Positions 24,480 to 32,841 of a stretch of 38,900 bases of DNA are shown here, piece after piece. The notes under the pieces are model-generated. The model saw nothing but the letters and a program-made list of their open reading frames with translations, searched no databases and had not been told where the DNA came from. The position numbers were made by a program, and so were the translations under genes. The number at the start of each line of letters is the position of its first letter. The first letter of the stretch is position 1. The stretch comes from Deltaproteobacteria bacterium (GTDB taxonomy: Bacteria; Desulfobacterota; Desulfuromonadia; Geobacterales; Geobacteraceae): contig JAJZUC010000022.1 in assembly GCA_021847245.1 (NCBI GenBank), positions 1 through 38,900 of the forward strand, written 5' to 3'.

Positions 24480-25691
24480 ATGGGAATCAAAGGGTTCACA
24501 CGGTTGCTTCTGCTGGCATCCGCGCTGACGGCATCAAGCGGCTGGGCGGCGGAAATCCATGGCAGGAGCTCAACCCAGCTCCTCTGGTTCAACAACTACT
24601 TCAACAACAAGCGACAGGTTGAACTCGGGGAGTACCTGCGTCTGTCGGTGACGAACCTGGACAAGGAAGGGAAGGCGTCCCTCTTCGGATACGGCCGGGT
24701 AACGCAGGACCTCAACAACGGCGACGGGTTCAACTCCCGCCTCTATTACCTCTACGGCGAATACCGGGGCCTGTGGGACAAGGTCGACTTCCGGTTGGGG
24801 CGGCAGTTCATCAACCAGTCAGCGGGATCGGCCATCGTCGACGGCGGCCAGATCGACCTCAGGAACGTAGGTCCCGTCGGACTCTCGGTCTACGGCGGGC
24901 GCAACGTCATCTTCGGCCTGGACCACGAGGCGGGCCACGGGGGCGACCTCGCCTTCGGCGCCGCCGCCTACCTGCAGGGGTTCAAGGACACCGACCTCGA
25001 GCTGAGCTGGTTCCGCAAGTGGGACCGGTGGGACATCGCCCGCGACACCCTCGGGGCGAGCTTCAAGCAGTATCTGTTCAATAACGTGCGGCTGTACGGC
25101 AATACCCGGTACGATCTGGTCTCCGAGACCTTCAGCGAGGTGCTGGCCGGGGTGAAGTATTACCCCTTGAGCAACCTGATCTTCACCGGCGAGTGGTACC
25201 AGAGCTATCCGGTCTTCGACACCACTTCGATCTACTCGGTCTTCGCCGTTGACCGTTACCAGGAGGCCGTGTTCCGCGCCGACTACACCATCAACGACAG
25301 GATCACCGTCAACGGCGGCTACACCTCCCAGTGGTTCGAGGAGGGGGGGCGCGGCCACATCTATCAGCTCGGGTGCAGCGTGCGGCCGCTGGAGCCGCTG
25401 CAGCTCAACGTCGAGTACGACAACAACCAGGGATACAACGGCAAGACCAACGGCGTTCTCGTCGATGCCTACTATGACCTGACCCGGGCGCTGCAGCTGG
25501 CCGGCGGTTTCGGTTACGACGTCTACAAGCGCGACGTCATGAACAACAAGGAGATCGCCCGCACCTACTGGCTCGGCGGCAAGTACCGGCTGAGCAAGAG
25601 GATGTTGACCTCGCTGCGCGTCGAAAACAACGTGAATGCCCAATACGAGAGCGATACTCAAGGGCGCTTCGTCTTTGACTACGACTTCTAG
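24480..25691 (+). CDS. ombB: Outer-membrane porin of porin-cytochrome conduit 1 (OmbB-type)
   Basis: This 403-residue protein has a signal peptide (about 1-23, ending 'SSGWAA') and then alternating polar/aromatic beta strands to a C-terminal phenylalanine ('GRFVFDYDF'), the signal for outer-membrane assembly. Strands include 'HGRSSTQLLWF', 'LYYLYGEYRGLWDKVDFRLG' and 'LIFTGEWYQSYPVFDTTSIY'. It would form the sheath that lets the 8-heme and 9-heme cytochromes contact across the outer membrane. AAAGGAGGTCC precedes the ATG. The next gene starts 15 bases on. It closely resembles the porin at 29916. The symbol follows gene order and family resemblance and was not checked by alignment. Confidence 0.85.
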   Translation: MGIKGFTRLLLLASALTASSGWAAEIHGRSSTQLLWFNNYFNNKRQVELGEYLRLSVTNLDKEGKASLFGYGRVTQDLNNGDGFNSRLYYLYGEYRGLWDKVDFRLGRQFINQSAGSAIVDGGQIDLRNVGPVGLSVYGGRNVIFGLDHEAGHGGDLAFGAAAYLQGFKDTDLELSWFRKWDRWDIARDTLGASFKQYLFNNVRLYGNTRYDLVSETFSEVLAGVKYYPLSNLIFTGEWYQSYPVFDTTSIYSVFAVDRYQEAVFRADYTINDRITVNGGYTSQWFEEGGRGHIYQLGCSVRPLEPLQLNVEYDNNQGYNGKTNGVLVDAYYDLTRALQLAGGFGYDVYKRDVMNNKEIARTYWLGGKYRLSKRMLTSLRVENNVNAQYESDTQGRFVFDYDF

Positions 25692-25706
25692 AAAGGGGGG
25701 AAATCC

Positions 25707-26411
25707 GTGAAGAAATGGTTTATCGCACTCCTGCTCCTGGCGGCGTCGACCTTCTCGGTCCAGATGGCTCTGGCCGACAAGATGGCGCACAAGGAGTACG
25801 CCTCGACCCCCATCGCCGACTGCAACTCGTGCCACAAGGAAGAGGGGGTCGCCCCGAACCACGACGCCGACTGGGTCCGGGGCCACCGGGTCCTGGCCAG
25901 CAAGGCGGGCAGCAACTGCGCCCAGTGCCACGTCCAGCAGTTCTGCCTCGACTGCCACCAAGGGGGGGGGGTCGACGCCAAGCTGTCGACCCGCAACTAC
26001 CAGCGCGACTACGTCCCCAAGAGCCACCGGACGGATTTCATCATGATCCATCCGACCAAGGCCCTGGACAACCCGCAGACCTGCACCCGCTGCCACGAGC
26101 CTTCGTACTGCAACGAGTGCCACAGCCGCTACCCGAAGGGGGCGCTGCGGATCAAGTCGCACCTGATGCTTGGCCTCAATGGCCAGAAATACTCGCCGGC
26201 CCTCGGCGAGCACGCCATCGAGGCGCGGCGCAATCTCCAGTCGTGCCAGAGCTGCCACCCCGAAGGTGACGTCTGCATCCAGTGCCATGGGGCAGGAAAA
26301 TCTAACTCGGTGAATCCGCACCCCAGGAGTTGGGGGCGCATCAGCGGCAACTTCAAAGACCGGGCAGGGAGCAGGGTCTGCACCAAGTGCCACCTGCCGG
26401 GTACCTTCTAA
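25707..26411 (+). CDS. omaB: Periplasmic 8-heme c-type cytochrome (OmaB-type)
   Basis: The 234-residue protein has a signal peptide (about 1-23) and eight CXXCH sites with first cysteines at residues 39, 71, 80, 126, 135, 180, 190 and 225. Histidines such as 'MAHKEY', 'RGHRVL' and 'KSHRTDF' can serve as distal ligands. OmaB-type proteins take electrons from periplasmic carriers and pass them into the porin-embedded conduit. The start is GTG 25707. A run of ten G (25962-25971) codes for Gly86-88; a slip there would remove hemes 4-8. It is flanked by the porin and the surface cytochrome in one operon. Confidence 0.9.
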   Translation: MKKWFIALLLLAASTFSVQMALADKMAHKEYASTPIADCNSCHKEEGVAPNHDADWVRGHRVLASKAGSNCAQCHVQQFCLDCHQGGGVDAKLSTRNYQRDYVPKSHRTDFIMIHPTKALDNPQTCTRCHEPSYCNECHSRYPKGALRIKSHLMLGLNGQKYSPALGEHAIEARRNLQSCQSCHPEGDVCIQCHGAGKSNSVNPHPRSWGRISGNFKDRAGSRVCTKCHLPGTF

Positions 26412-26434
26412 CCACCCCACAAGGAGGAAACAGC

Positions 26435-28183
26435 ATGAGTGGAAAAGTTTCAAAGTATCTGACTGTGCTGGCCGCGGTTTCGCTCGCGGCCGGGCTTGCC
26501 GGCTGCGGCTCCGGCAACAAGAGCGGTTCCGCTTTGCTTGGTGATGTCGCCAAGGTTAGTGAAGCCAGCTGTGCCCAGTGTCACAGCACGGCGGTCGATC
26601 ATATCGCCGGTACCAAGATTTACGACGCTTATCTGGCGTCGAAGCACTTTACCAACAGCGGAGAGACCGTAGGTTGCCAGGACTGCCATGGCGGTGGTGC
26701 CCAGCATAACGGTGTCGGGCCCCTTCCCTATCCGAATCCCGACTCTGCGGGCATCTGCCTCAATTGCCACACGGAAGAGGACAACCTGCTGCCGGCTGCG
26801 CACTTCGCCACCTACACCAGTGCGGTGCATCCTGCCCAGTACGTCAGCGCAAACTATGAGAAGTCCTGCACCAGCTGCCACGATCCCCACAAGGCGGACA
26901 AAGGGATCGGCCAGGAGCACACCGACTGGGCGGCATCGGGCCACGGTAACGTGAACGGGCCGGCATGGAGCGACGAGGATTTCAAGGAGAATGTTTCCTG
27001 TATTCGCTGCCATACGTCGACCGGCTTCATCGATTACGTCCAGTCGAACTTCACGCTCCCGACCCAGACCTGGGCATCGGCGAGCGACAAATCGTTCGAG
27101 GTCCTGACCTGCAAAGCCTGCCACACCGACTACAACTTCAAGAACCGGGTCCGGCCGGTTGGCGCCTTCACCGCTCCGTACAACGGCGGCCAGAGCCCGG
27201 CAACCTTCCCGAGCGTCGGCCAGTCCAACCTCTGCATTCCGTGCCATGCCGGCCGCGAGAGCGGGGATACCGTCAATGCGGTCACCAACTTCACCAACTC
27301 TAGCTTCAAGAACTCCCATTACCTGGCGGCGGCCGGCCTCATGTACATGAAGGCAGGCTTTATCAACTTTACCTCCCTCGATGCCACCATCGGCAGCAGC
27401 ACTTACGGCAAGACCCTTTTGCCGGACGATGCCAGCACCCCGGGCGGCATTGCCGGCGGCGTCACCAGCAAGCACCGGAAGCTGGGGACTCCGGCAATTA
27501 ACGGCAACTCGCCCTTCGTGGCGGGATTCCTCGACAGTGAAGGGCCCTGTGTGACCTGCCACCTGAACGGTGTCGGCGTCACTCCACGGACGAGCAGCCA
27601 CACCCTGGCAATCAATGCCGATGCCTTCACCCAGGTCTGCGTCAACTGCCACACCTCGGAAGGGGGAACGCCGCTTGACGGAACCAACTTCACGACCGTC
27701 TTTCTCGAGCCGCAGAAGGAAGTCTTCCAGAACGCCCTCAAGCTGGCCGCGACGGTGCTGCAGACCAAGTGGGGGATCAAGTATGATTCGTCTACCTATC
27801 CCTACTTCTACGACCTGAATAACGGAAATAAAGCGGTGAAGGACTGGACCCGCGGTACAGGCAACCAGGCGTTCGGCAAAAAGATAATGGGAGCCTGTTT
27901 CAACATCAACCTCCTTACCAAGGATCCCGCGGCCTATGTCCACGCCCGTACCTACGCCCGTCGCCTTATCTACGACTCCATCGACTTCCTGGACGATGGG
28001 GCGATGAACCTGTCGGTTGGTGCTACCGCCCTTGCCACGGATCCGACTAACTATGGAAAGGGTGCCGCTGCCTATACCGACGGCACACTGACCACGCTCT
28101 CTCCGGGGACCACTGAGAGTATGGTATATCTCATCGGCTGGAGCCGCACTACCGGCGCCTGGAGTACGCCGGAGCGTCCGTAG
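26435..28183 (+). CDS. omcB: Outer-surface 9-heme lipoprotein cytochrome (OmcB-type)
   Basis: The 582-residue lipoprotein has the lipobox 'LAGLAGC' with Cys24. Nine CXXCH motifs (CAQCH, CQDCH, CLNCH, CTSCH, CIRCH, CKACH, CIPCH, CVTCH, CVNCH) lie in about the first 430 residues. The heme-free C-terminus has 'GACFNINLLTKDPAAYVHA' and 'LIYDSIDFLDDG', a segment also present in the remnant at 31113. OmcB-type proteins are surface-exposed electron donors to metal oxides. G. sulfurreducens OmcB has 12 hemes and is larger, so this is a shorter form or a divergent member. ATG 26435 follows AAGGAGG; the gap to the 8-heme gene is 23 bases. A terminator follows the stop. Confidence 0.88.
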   Translation: MSGKVSKYLTVLAAVSLAAGLAGCGSGNKSGSALLGDVAKVSEASCAQCHSTAVDHIAGTKIYDAYLASKHFTNSGETVGCQDCHGGGAQHNGVGPLPYPNPDSAGICLNCHTEEDNLLPAAHFATYTSAVHPAQYVSANYEKSCTSCHDPHKADKGIGQEHTDWAASGHGNVNGPAWSDEDFKENVSCIRCHTSTGFIDYVQSNFTLPTQTWASASDKSFEVLTCKACHTDYNFKNRVRPVGAFTAPYNGGQSPATFPSVGQSNLCIPCHAGRESGDTVNAVTNFTNSSFKNSHYLAAAGLMYMKAGFINFTSLDATIGSSTYGKTLLPDDASTPGGIAGGVTSKHRKLGTPAINGNSPFVAGFLDSEGPCVTCHLNGVGVTPRTSSHTLAINADAFTQVCVNCHTSEGGTPLDGTNFTTVFLEPQKEVFQNALKLAATVLQTKWGIKYDSSTYPYFYDLNNGNKAVKDWTRGTGNQAFGKKIMGACFNINLLTKDPAAYVHARTYARRLIYDSIDFLDDGAMNLSVGATALATDPTNYGKGAAAYTDGTLTTLSPGTTESMVYLIGWSRTTGAWSTPERP

Positions 28184-28207
28184 TCCGGATCTCGTCTGCA
28201 GTACCTG

Positions 28208-28234
28208 CCCCGCCTCGCAAGAGGCGGGGTTTTT
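28208..28234 (+). terminator. Rho-independent terminator of conduit operon 1
   Basis: CCCCGCCTC-GCAA-GAGGCGGGG followed by five T forms a perfect 9-bp stem with a GCAA tetraloop, 25 bases after the omcB-type stop codon. Confidence 0.9.
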
Positions 28235-28329
28235 CGTCACTTATGATGGGGTTATTCAGAAGCCGGAACCCGTGAACACCGCTCCTCCAGGAAGGCAACC
28301 GGAGCGGGCATGAAAGAGATTTTGCGAGC

Positions 28330-29442
28330 ATGATGTTCTTGCCTCCCAGAAAACATGCATTACTCTTTTTCGTCATTCCATCCATTCTGGGACATTGGGT
28401 AGCTTTTGGGATTATCGACAGATTCGACACCCTGCAGTTTGCTCCTCCGGTTGCAACGATCCCCTCGGTATACGTAAGCCTCAAGGAGGATGAAACGTTT
28501 CGTCGCGTTCTACAGCGTGACGACGATCTTCTCCCCTCCCATGGTGCCGGCGTGGTGCCAGGGGGTGAAGACGTGGCTCGCAAGATTTCTCCCGGCTCCG
28601 AGGATGCTTCAAGCCCAGGGCCAGTTGAGCGGGAGGAGCTTTCTGCGGCACCGGTTTCTGACGTGCCTTCACCACCTGCCCCGCCGGCCGCTTCACCTCG
28701 AGGCGACACTTATCCCAGCTCCAGGGGGCCATCTGTGGCCGCGCCGCTGCGAAAGAGCAGCGAGTTTATCGCAACGGAGCGCGAGAAACTTACCTACCGG
28801 ATTTCTCTCTACGGTGTCGCGGTGGGGAATGCCGAACTGGAGGCGCGACACGAAAACGGTGAGGTCAGGATAACCACAAGGGTAACATCCAACCCGGTTT
28901 TGTCGGGCATTTACCCGGTGGATGACCGCATCGAGACCCGACTTGTGGCGGGAAACTACCTCATTACGAATGTCAGGCAAAAGGAGGGGAGATTTGCCAG
29001 CGATATGGGATTCACCCTCAAGATGCGGGAGAAAAGCGTTTTCTGGATCGACCGCCTGCGCCAGGTCTACGGTTCCGACTCCCTTCCCCGGGAGGATGTG
29101 ATGGATCTCATCTCCGGCTTCTACTACCTGCGGAACAGGCCGCTGGAGGTAAACAGGCCGGTGGAGCTGCACCTCTACGACAGCATCAAATACGTCCCCA
29201 CGACGGTCGAAGTTCTGAGGAAAGAGCGGGTGCTCCTTCCCAACCTGAAAGAGGTCGATACCCTTGTGATCCATCCCCTGCTCAAGACCGACGGCTTCTT
29301 CAGAAGGACCGGCGACGTGCTGGTCTGGCTCACCGACGACGAGCGCAAGGTGCCGGTGCGGGTGGAAACGAGCATTCCCCTCGGCACGGTCACGGCGGAA
29401 CTGGTTTCGGCCGAAGCGGAGCCCGCCACATCCCGCAAGTGA
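28330..29442 (+). CDS. DUF3108 domain protein between the two conduit loci
   Basis: The 370-residue protein has an N-terminal hydrophobic helix (about 9-28, 'ALLFFVIPSILGHWVAFGII'), a Pro/Ser/Ala-rich linker (about 70-145), and a C-terminal DUF3108 domain: 'EREKLTYRISLYGVAVGNAEL', 'DRIETRLVAGNYLITNVRQKE', 'DVMDLISGFYYLRNRPLEVN', 'TDGFFRRTGDVLVWLTDDERK' in outline. The anchor, linker and domain order suggests a membrane-tethered periplasmic protein. Its link to electron transfer is positional only. The ribosome-binding site is weak (AAAGAGA) and the ATG at 28330 is followed directly by a second ATG. Confidence 0.8.
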   Translation: MMFLPPRKHALLFFVIPSILGHWVAFGIIDRFDTLQFAPPVATIPSVYVSLKEDETFRRVLQRDDDLLPSHGAGVVPGGEDVARKISPGSEDASSPGPVEREELSAAPVSDVPSPPAPPAASPRGDTYPSSRGPSVAAPLRKSSEFIATEREKLTYRISLYGVAVGNAELEARHENGEVRITTRVTSNPVLSGIYPVDDRIETRLVAGNYLITNVRQKEGRFASDMGFTLKMREKSVFWIDRLRQVYGSDSLPREDVMDLISGFYYLRNRPLEVNRPVELHLYDSIKYVPTTVEVLRKERVLLPNLKEVDTLVIHPLLKTDGFFRRTGDVLVWLTDDERKVPVRVETSIPLGTVTAELVSAEAEPATSRK

Positions 29443-29915
29443 ATGCGGCCCGGAATCATGCCGATTCCCCACAATCCTCATTCTGCACAGTCAGTATCCC
29501 GAAAAAGGCAAGTCCGGGAAGAGGCTGGCGTTCCTGTAGAAATCCGATTGCAGCGCAAAATATTCGTAATGTAGTCCGAATATAACCCGTTTAGTTCGGC
29601 ATCGGTCTCTTCCGCGCGCGACTTAGTTGCTTGCAAGTGAGAGATTAGTGATTAAACTGGTTTTATCATGTATTTGGGGATGGTACCTGCCCGTAAGGTG
29701 CCATGCGGTTTCCAGCTGGGGCTTGTCACGGACGAGGAGCATCCCTCCGTTTTCCACGCCATGCCGTCCGATTCTGTCCCTCGATTTTCATTTTGCAATC
29801 ATCCCCGCATCGAAAAGTCATCGCCAATAGTTTCGTATCACCAGGTAAAGGAGGTGAGTCGGCGACGCTGCTGCCGCACGGGTTGTTATCAACTGTGTGA
29901 AAGGAGGTCCGATTG
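29443..29915 (+). other. 473-bp non-coding leader before the second porin
   Basis: No credible gene is present. A possible promoter is TTGCAA (29631-29636) and TAAACT (29653-29658) with a 16-base spacer, which would give a leader of about 250 bases. The final bases (AAAGGAGGTCCGATTG) closely match the ribosome-binding region of the first porin (AAAGGAGGTCCACTGA). I looked for a cyclic-di-GMP riboswitch core here and did not find one. Confidence 0.4.
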
Positions 29916-31154
29916 ATGGTGAGCAAACGTTTTGCGCGACTGCTCTTCCTGGGGTCGCTCCTTGCCGCGACGAGCGGCTGGGGGGCCGATTTCCACGGCA
30001 GGAGCTCGACTCAGCTCCTCTGGTTCGACGACTTCTACAACGGCCGGCAGGTTGAGGTTGCCGAGTACCTGAGAGTCTCGGTCACCAACGTGGACAAGGG
30101 GGGGAAGTTTTCCATCGCCGGCTATGGCCGGGGTACTCAGGACCTGAACAACGGTGAAGGGATCAACGGCAGACTCTATTATCTGTACGGCGACTACCGG
30201 GGGCTCTTCGACAAGCTCGATCTGCGGATCGGACGGCAGTTCGTCAACAGTTCCGCCGGCACGGCCCTCGTCGATGGCGGGATGTTCGACCTGAAGAACA
30301 TCGGCGCGGTCGGATTCACGGTTTTCGGCGGTCGGGACGTCATTTTCGGACTTAACGGCGAGACCGGGCATGAGGGGGACTACGTCCTCGGGATGTCGGC
30401 CTATCTGGCGGGGTTCCGGAACACCGACCTTGATTTCGCCTGGTTCCGGAAGTGGGACCAGGGGGACGTTTCCCGCGATATCCTCGGTGCCTCGTTCAAG
30501 CAATACCTCTTCAACCGGATGAAGGTCTACGCCAATGCCCGCTACGATCTGACCTCCGAGGTCTTCAACGAGGTCCTGGCCGGGGTCAAGTACTTTCCGA
30601 TCGCCCGGCTGATCTTCACCGGCGAGTGGTACCAGAGCTACCCGACTTTCGACACCACCTCCATCTACTCGGTCTTTGCGGTAAACCGCTACCAGGAGGG
30701 GGTCTTCCGTGTCGACTACACCATCACCGACATGTTCGCGGTCAACGGCGGTTACACCCGCCAGGACTTCGGCGACGACGGCACCTCCGACGTATTCGAG
30801 GTCGGCTGTACCATCCGCCCCATCGAGAAAGTGACGATCAACCTCAACTACGACCGGCGCGACGGCTACGGCGGCCAGCTCAACGGCGGGATGCTCGATG
30901 TCACCTACGATGCCACCAAGAGCCTGCAGTTGGCGACTGGGATGACCTACGACGTTTACAACCGCGATTTCTTCACCTCCAACAGCGAGCAGCACTCGGC
31001 ACAGCTCTACTGGGTCGGCGGGCGCTACCGCCTTGCCAAGAGCATGCAGGCGTCGCTGCGCATCGAGGACAACGTGAACAAAACGTACAACAACAGCGTC
31101 CAGGGGCGCTTCCCTGGCCCGACAAGGGCACCCTGGGATCCGCGTTCAATCTGA
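29916..31154 (+). CDS. ombC: Outer-membrane porin of decayed conduit 2, altered C-terminus (OmbC-type)
   Basis: The 412-residue protein is a clear paralogue of the porin at 24480: 'HGRSSTQLLWF', 'GYGRGTQDLNNG', 'LIFTGEWYQSYPTFDTTSIY' and 'LGASFKQYLFN' align nearly residue for residue. ATG 29916 keeps the same spacing from GGAGGTCC as in copy 1; a TTG one codon earlier is less likely. The signal peptide ends near 'TSGWGA'. The barrel aligns through 'VQGRF' (codons 31101-31112) but then reads 'PGPTRAPWDPRSI', replacing the last strand 'VFDYDF' and its terminal Phe. The cause is a deletion joining the porin to the tail of a cytochrome gene. Whether the protein still assembles is uncertain. Confidence 0.8.
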   Translation: MVSKRFARLLFLGSLLAATSGWGADFHGRSSTQLLWFDDFYNGRQVEVAEYLRVSVTNVDKGGKFSIAGYGRGTQDLNNGEGINGRLYYLYGDYRGLFDKLDLRIGRQFVNSSAGTALVDGGMFDLKNIGAVGFTVFGGRDVIFGLNGETGHEGDYVLGMSAYLAGFRNTDLDFAWFRKWDQGDVSRDILGASFKQYLFNRMKVYANARYDLTSEVFNEVLAGVKYFPIARLIFTGEWYQSYPTFDTTSIYSVFAVNRYQEGVFRVDYTITDMFAVNGGYTRQDFGDDGTSDVFEVGCTIRPIEKVTINLNYDRRDGYGGQLNGGMLDVTYDATKSLQLATGMTYDVYNRDFFTSNSEQHSAQLYWVGGRYRLAKSMQASLRIEDNVNKTYNNSVQGRFPGPTRAPWDPRSI

Positions 31155-31318
31155 ACAATTTGATAAGGGAGCCTGGCGGGTATGTGCACGATCATTGGTA
31201 CACCGCTTTGCTTATCTATGACTCGCTTGATTTTCTGGATGATGGAATGCAGAACGACTCATACTCGAATCCAGCCATATTCCCTGCGGGAAGAGCTTTG
31301 TCCGGCCCGCTTTACTAG
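31113..31318 (+). pseudogene. omcC: C-terminal remnant of an OmcC-type surface cytochrome
   Basis: In a different frame from the porin, this stretch encodes 'LGSAFNLNNLI', 'REPGGYVHDHWYTALLIYDS' and 'LDFLDDGMQND' and stops at TAG 31316-31318. It corresponds to the C-terminal 'GACFNINLLTKDPAAYVHA' and 'LIYDSIDFLDDG' of the intact 9-heme lipoprotein. No heme motif, signal peptide or start remains, and no 8-heme gene lies between it and the porin. The simplest reading is one deletion from the last porin strand to about the last 65 codons of the cytochrome. A terminator still follows it, as for the intact operon. Confidence 0.85.
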
Positions 31319-31354
31319 GCTGTACAGGGCCGGATATTTTCCGAAGCAAGGGAG

Positions 31355-31380
31355 GCCCCGGAGCAATCCGGGGCTTTTTT
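31355..31380 (+). terminator. Rho-independent terminator of conduit operon 2
   Basis: GCCCCGGA-GCAA-TCCGGGGC followed by six T is a perfect 8-bp stem with a GCAA loop, 36 bases after the cytochrome remnant. Confidence 0.92.
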
Positions 31381-31443
31381 CATGCGGTGCGCCCGGCGCA
31401 GGAATTCCGGCGCCATCCTCCATGAGAAAATATACAGCTTCGT

Positions 31444-31471
31444 TTGACAAGGGATTCTTTCCCTCTACACT
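31444..31471 (+). promoter_or_regulatory. Sigma70-type promoter for conduit operon 3
   Basis: Consensus TTGACA (31444-31449) and TACACT (31466-31471, four of six) are 16 bases apart, between the terminator of operon 2 and the third porin. Transcription would begin near 31478, giving a leader of about 70 bases. Confidence 0.6.
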
Positions 31472-31548
31472 GTTTCACAATTGGACCGTCGTTTCAAAAC
31501 GCCATTATGCGCTGTTCCCCCGAGACATTCCACTACTAGGAGCGTGCC

Positions 31549-32841
31549 ATGAAACACAAGCTGCGGCTCATGACCCTGGCGTTCGCCTCACTGCCGTCAC
31601 TGGCGGCGGCGGCCGACCTCGGCGTCGACGCCACCTCCCTGATCCGTCTGGAGGAACGGAGCGTCCCCGGGTTCAAGGACGAGAACGTCGTCCCGGCCAC
31701 CCAGTTCCTCGGCGTCGACCTCGATAAGCTGGGGGACGGCAACCTCTCGTTCCATCTCCACGGCTGGGGGCGGGTGGATCTGGCCCACCGCAGCACCGAC
31801 GAAGGGACGACGGACGGCGACCTCTCCTATGCCTACCTCGCCTACCGTTTTCCGAAGGCGGACGGCCTGGTCCGCCTCGGCCGCTTCTACGTCTACGAAG
31901 GGATAGCGGCCGAACAGCTGGACGGGGTGAGCGTCCGGGGGGACCTGGCGAAGGGATTCACCGCGTCGCTCTTCGGCGGGGCGCCGGTTCGCCTGGACAT
32001 TACCGACAGGAACAAGGGGGACTATGTCGTCGGCGGGCGGGTCGGTTTCCGCGTCCCCGGCATCCTGGAGATCGGGGCGTCGGCGCTGCGGGAGGGGAAC
32101 ACCGACACCGGCCAGACCGCCAATCTCAAGAATTACCGGCAGCTGGTGGGGGGAGACATCTGGCTCGCGCCATTCCGGATGATCGAGGTGCGGGGGCACT
32201 CCAGCTACAATACCGCCACCGACGGTTTCGCCGAGCACTCCTATCTCGTTCTGTTCCAGCCGCTCAAGGACCTTTCGATCTCGGCCGAATACAACGACTA
32301 TCGGCTGAAGGACTATTTCGCCTCGACCAATCTCCGCTCCCTCTTCAACCCCGACAAGGGGGAGACCCTGCGCAGCTACGGCGGGAGCGTCACCTACGTG
32401 ATCGCCAAGCCGGTGGAGGTGAGCGCCGACTACAAGCGGATCAACTATCACGGCGACAACCATGGCAACACCCACCGCTACGGCGGCGAGGTGCGGCTCA
32501 CCCTGGCCGACCGGAAGGTGCGGGCAGGGGTCTCGTACCACCGGGCCGACAGTAACAGGGCCGACGTCAACTCGTACCACGAGGTGCGGGGGTGGGGGCT
32601 CTATGATGCGGCGGCCTACTTTGCGAGCCTCGACGCCATCGCCCATTTCTACCGCCAGTCCATCGACACGAGGAGCCACGACTACGAGTTCGTCGGCTCC
32701 GCCGGCTACCGGATCCTCCCGAACCTCGCCTTCTCGGGGGATATCGCCTACGGCCGCAACCCCCGCCTCGATTCCGAACTGAGGGGGGTGCTGAGGCTCA
32801 CCTGGAACTTTACCTCCACGAGCAAAGGAGCGGCAAAATGA
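31549..32841 (+). CDS. extE: Outer-membrane porin of conduit 3 (ExtE-type)
   Basis: The 430-residue protein has a signal peptide (about 1-21, 'SLPSLAAAADLG') and a beta-barrel pattern: 'SFHLHGWGRVDLAHR', 'LSYAYLAYRFPKADGLVRLG', 'LSISAEYNDYRLKDYFAS', 'YEFVGSAGYRILPNLAF', ending in a strand near 'LRLTWNF' plus a short polar tail 'TSTSKGAAK'. It is unrelated at a glance to the other two porins. The stop overlaps the next cytochrome start as ATGA. Gene order porin / 5-heme / large cytochrome / molybdoenzyme / hox resembles the extEFG locus of G. sulfurreducens as I recall it; the symbol is assigned on that basis. Confidence 0.82.
   Translation: MKHKLRLMTLAFASLPSLAAAADLGVDATSLIRLEERSVPGFKDENVVPATQFLGVDLDKLGDGNLSFHLHGWGRVDLAHRSTDEGTTDGDLSYAYLAYRFPKADGLVRLGRFYVYEGIAAEQLDGVSVRGDLAKGFTASLFGGAPVRLDITDRNKGDYVVGGRVGFRVPGILEIGASALREGNTDTGQTANLKNYRQLVGGDIWLAPFRMIEVRGHSSYNTATDGFAEHSYLVLFQPLKDLSISAEYNDYRLKDYFASTNLRSLFNPDKGETLRSYGGSVTYVIAKPVEVSADYKRINYHGDNHGNTHRYGGEVRLTLADRKVRAGVSYHRADSNRADVNSYHEVRGWGLYDAAAYFASLDAIAHFYRQSIDTRSHDYEFVGSAGYRILPNLAFSGDIAYGRNPRLDSELRGVLRLTWNFTSTSKGAAK

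Noticed and set aside
29443..29915. Possible cyclic-di-GMP (GEMM) riboswitch before the porin genes, as known for some Geobacter cytochrome genes.
   Set aside because: I could not find the conserved core elements here, nor in 24333-24479, 28235-28329 or 31381-31548.
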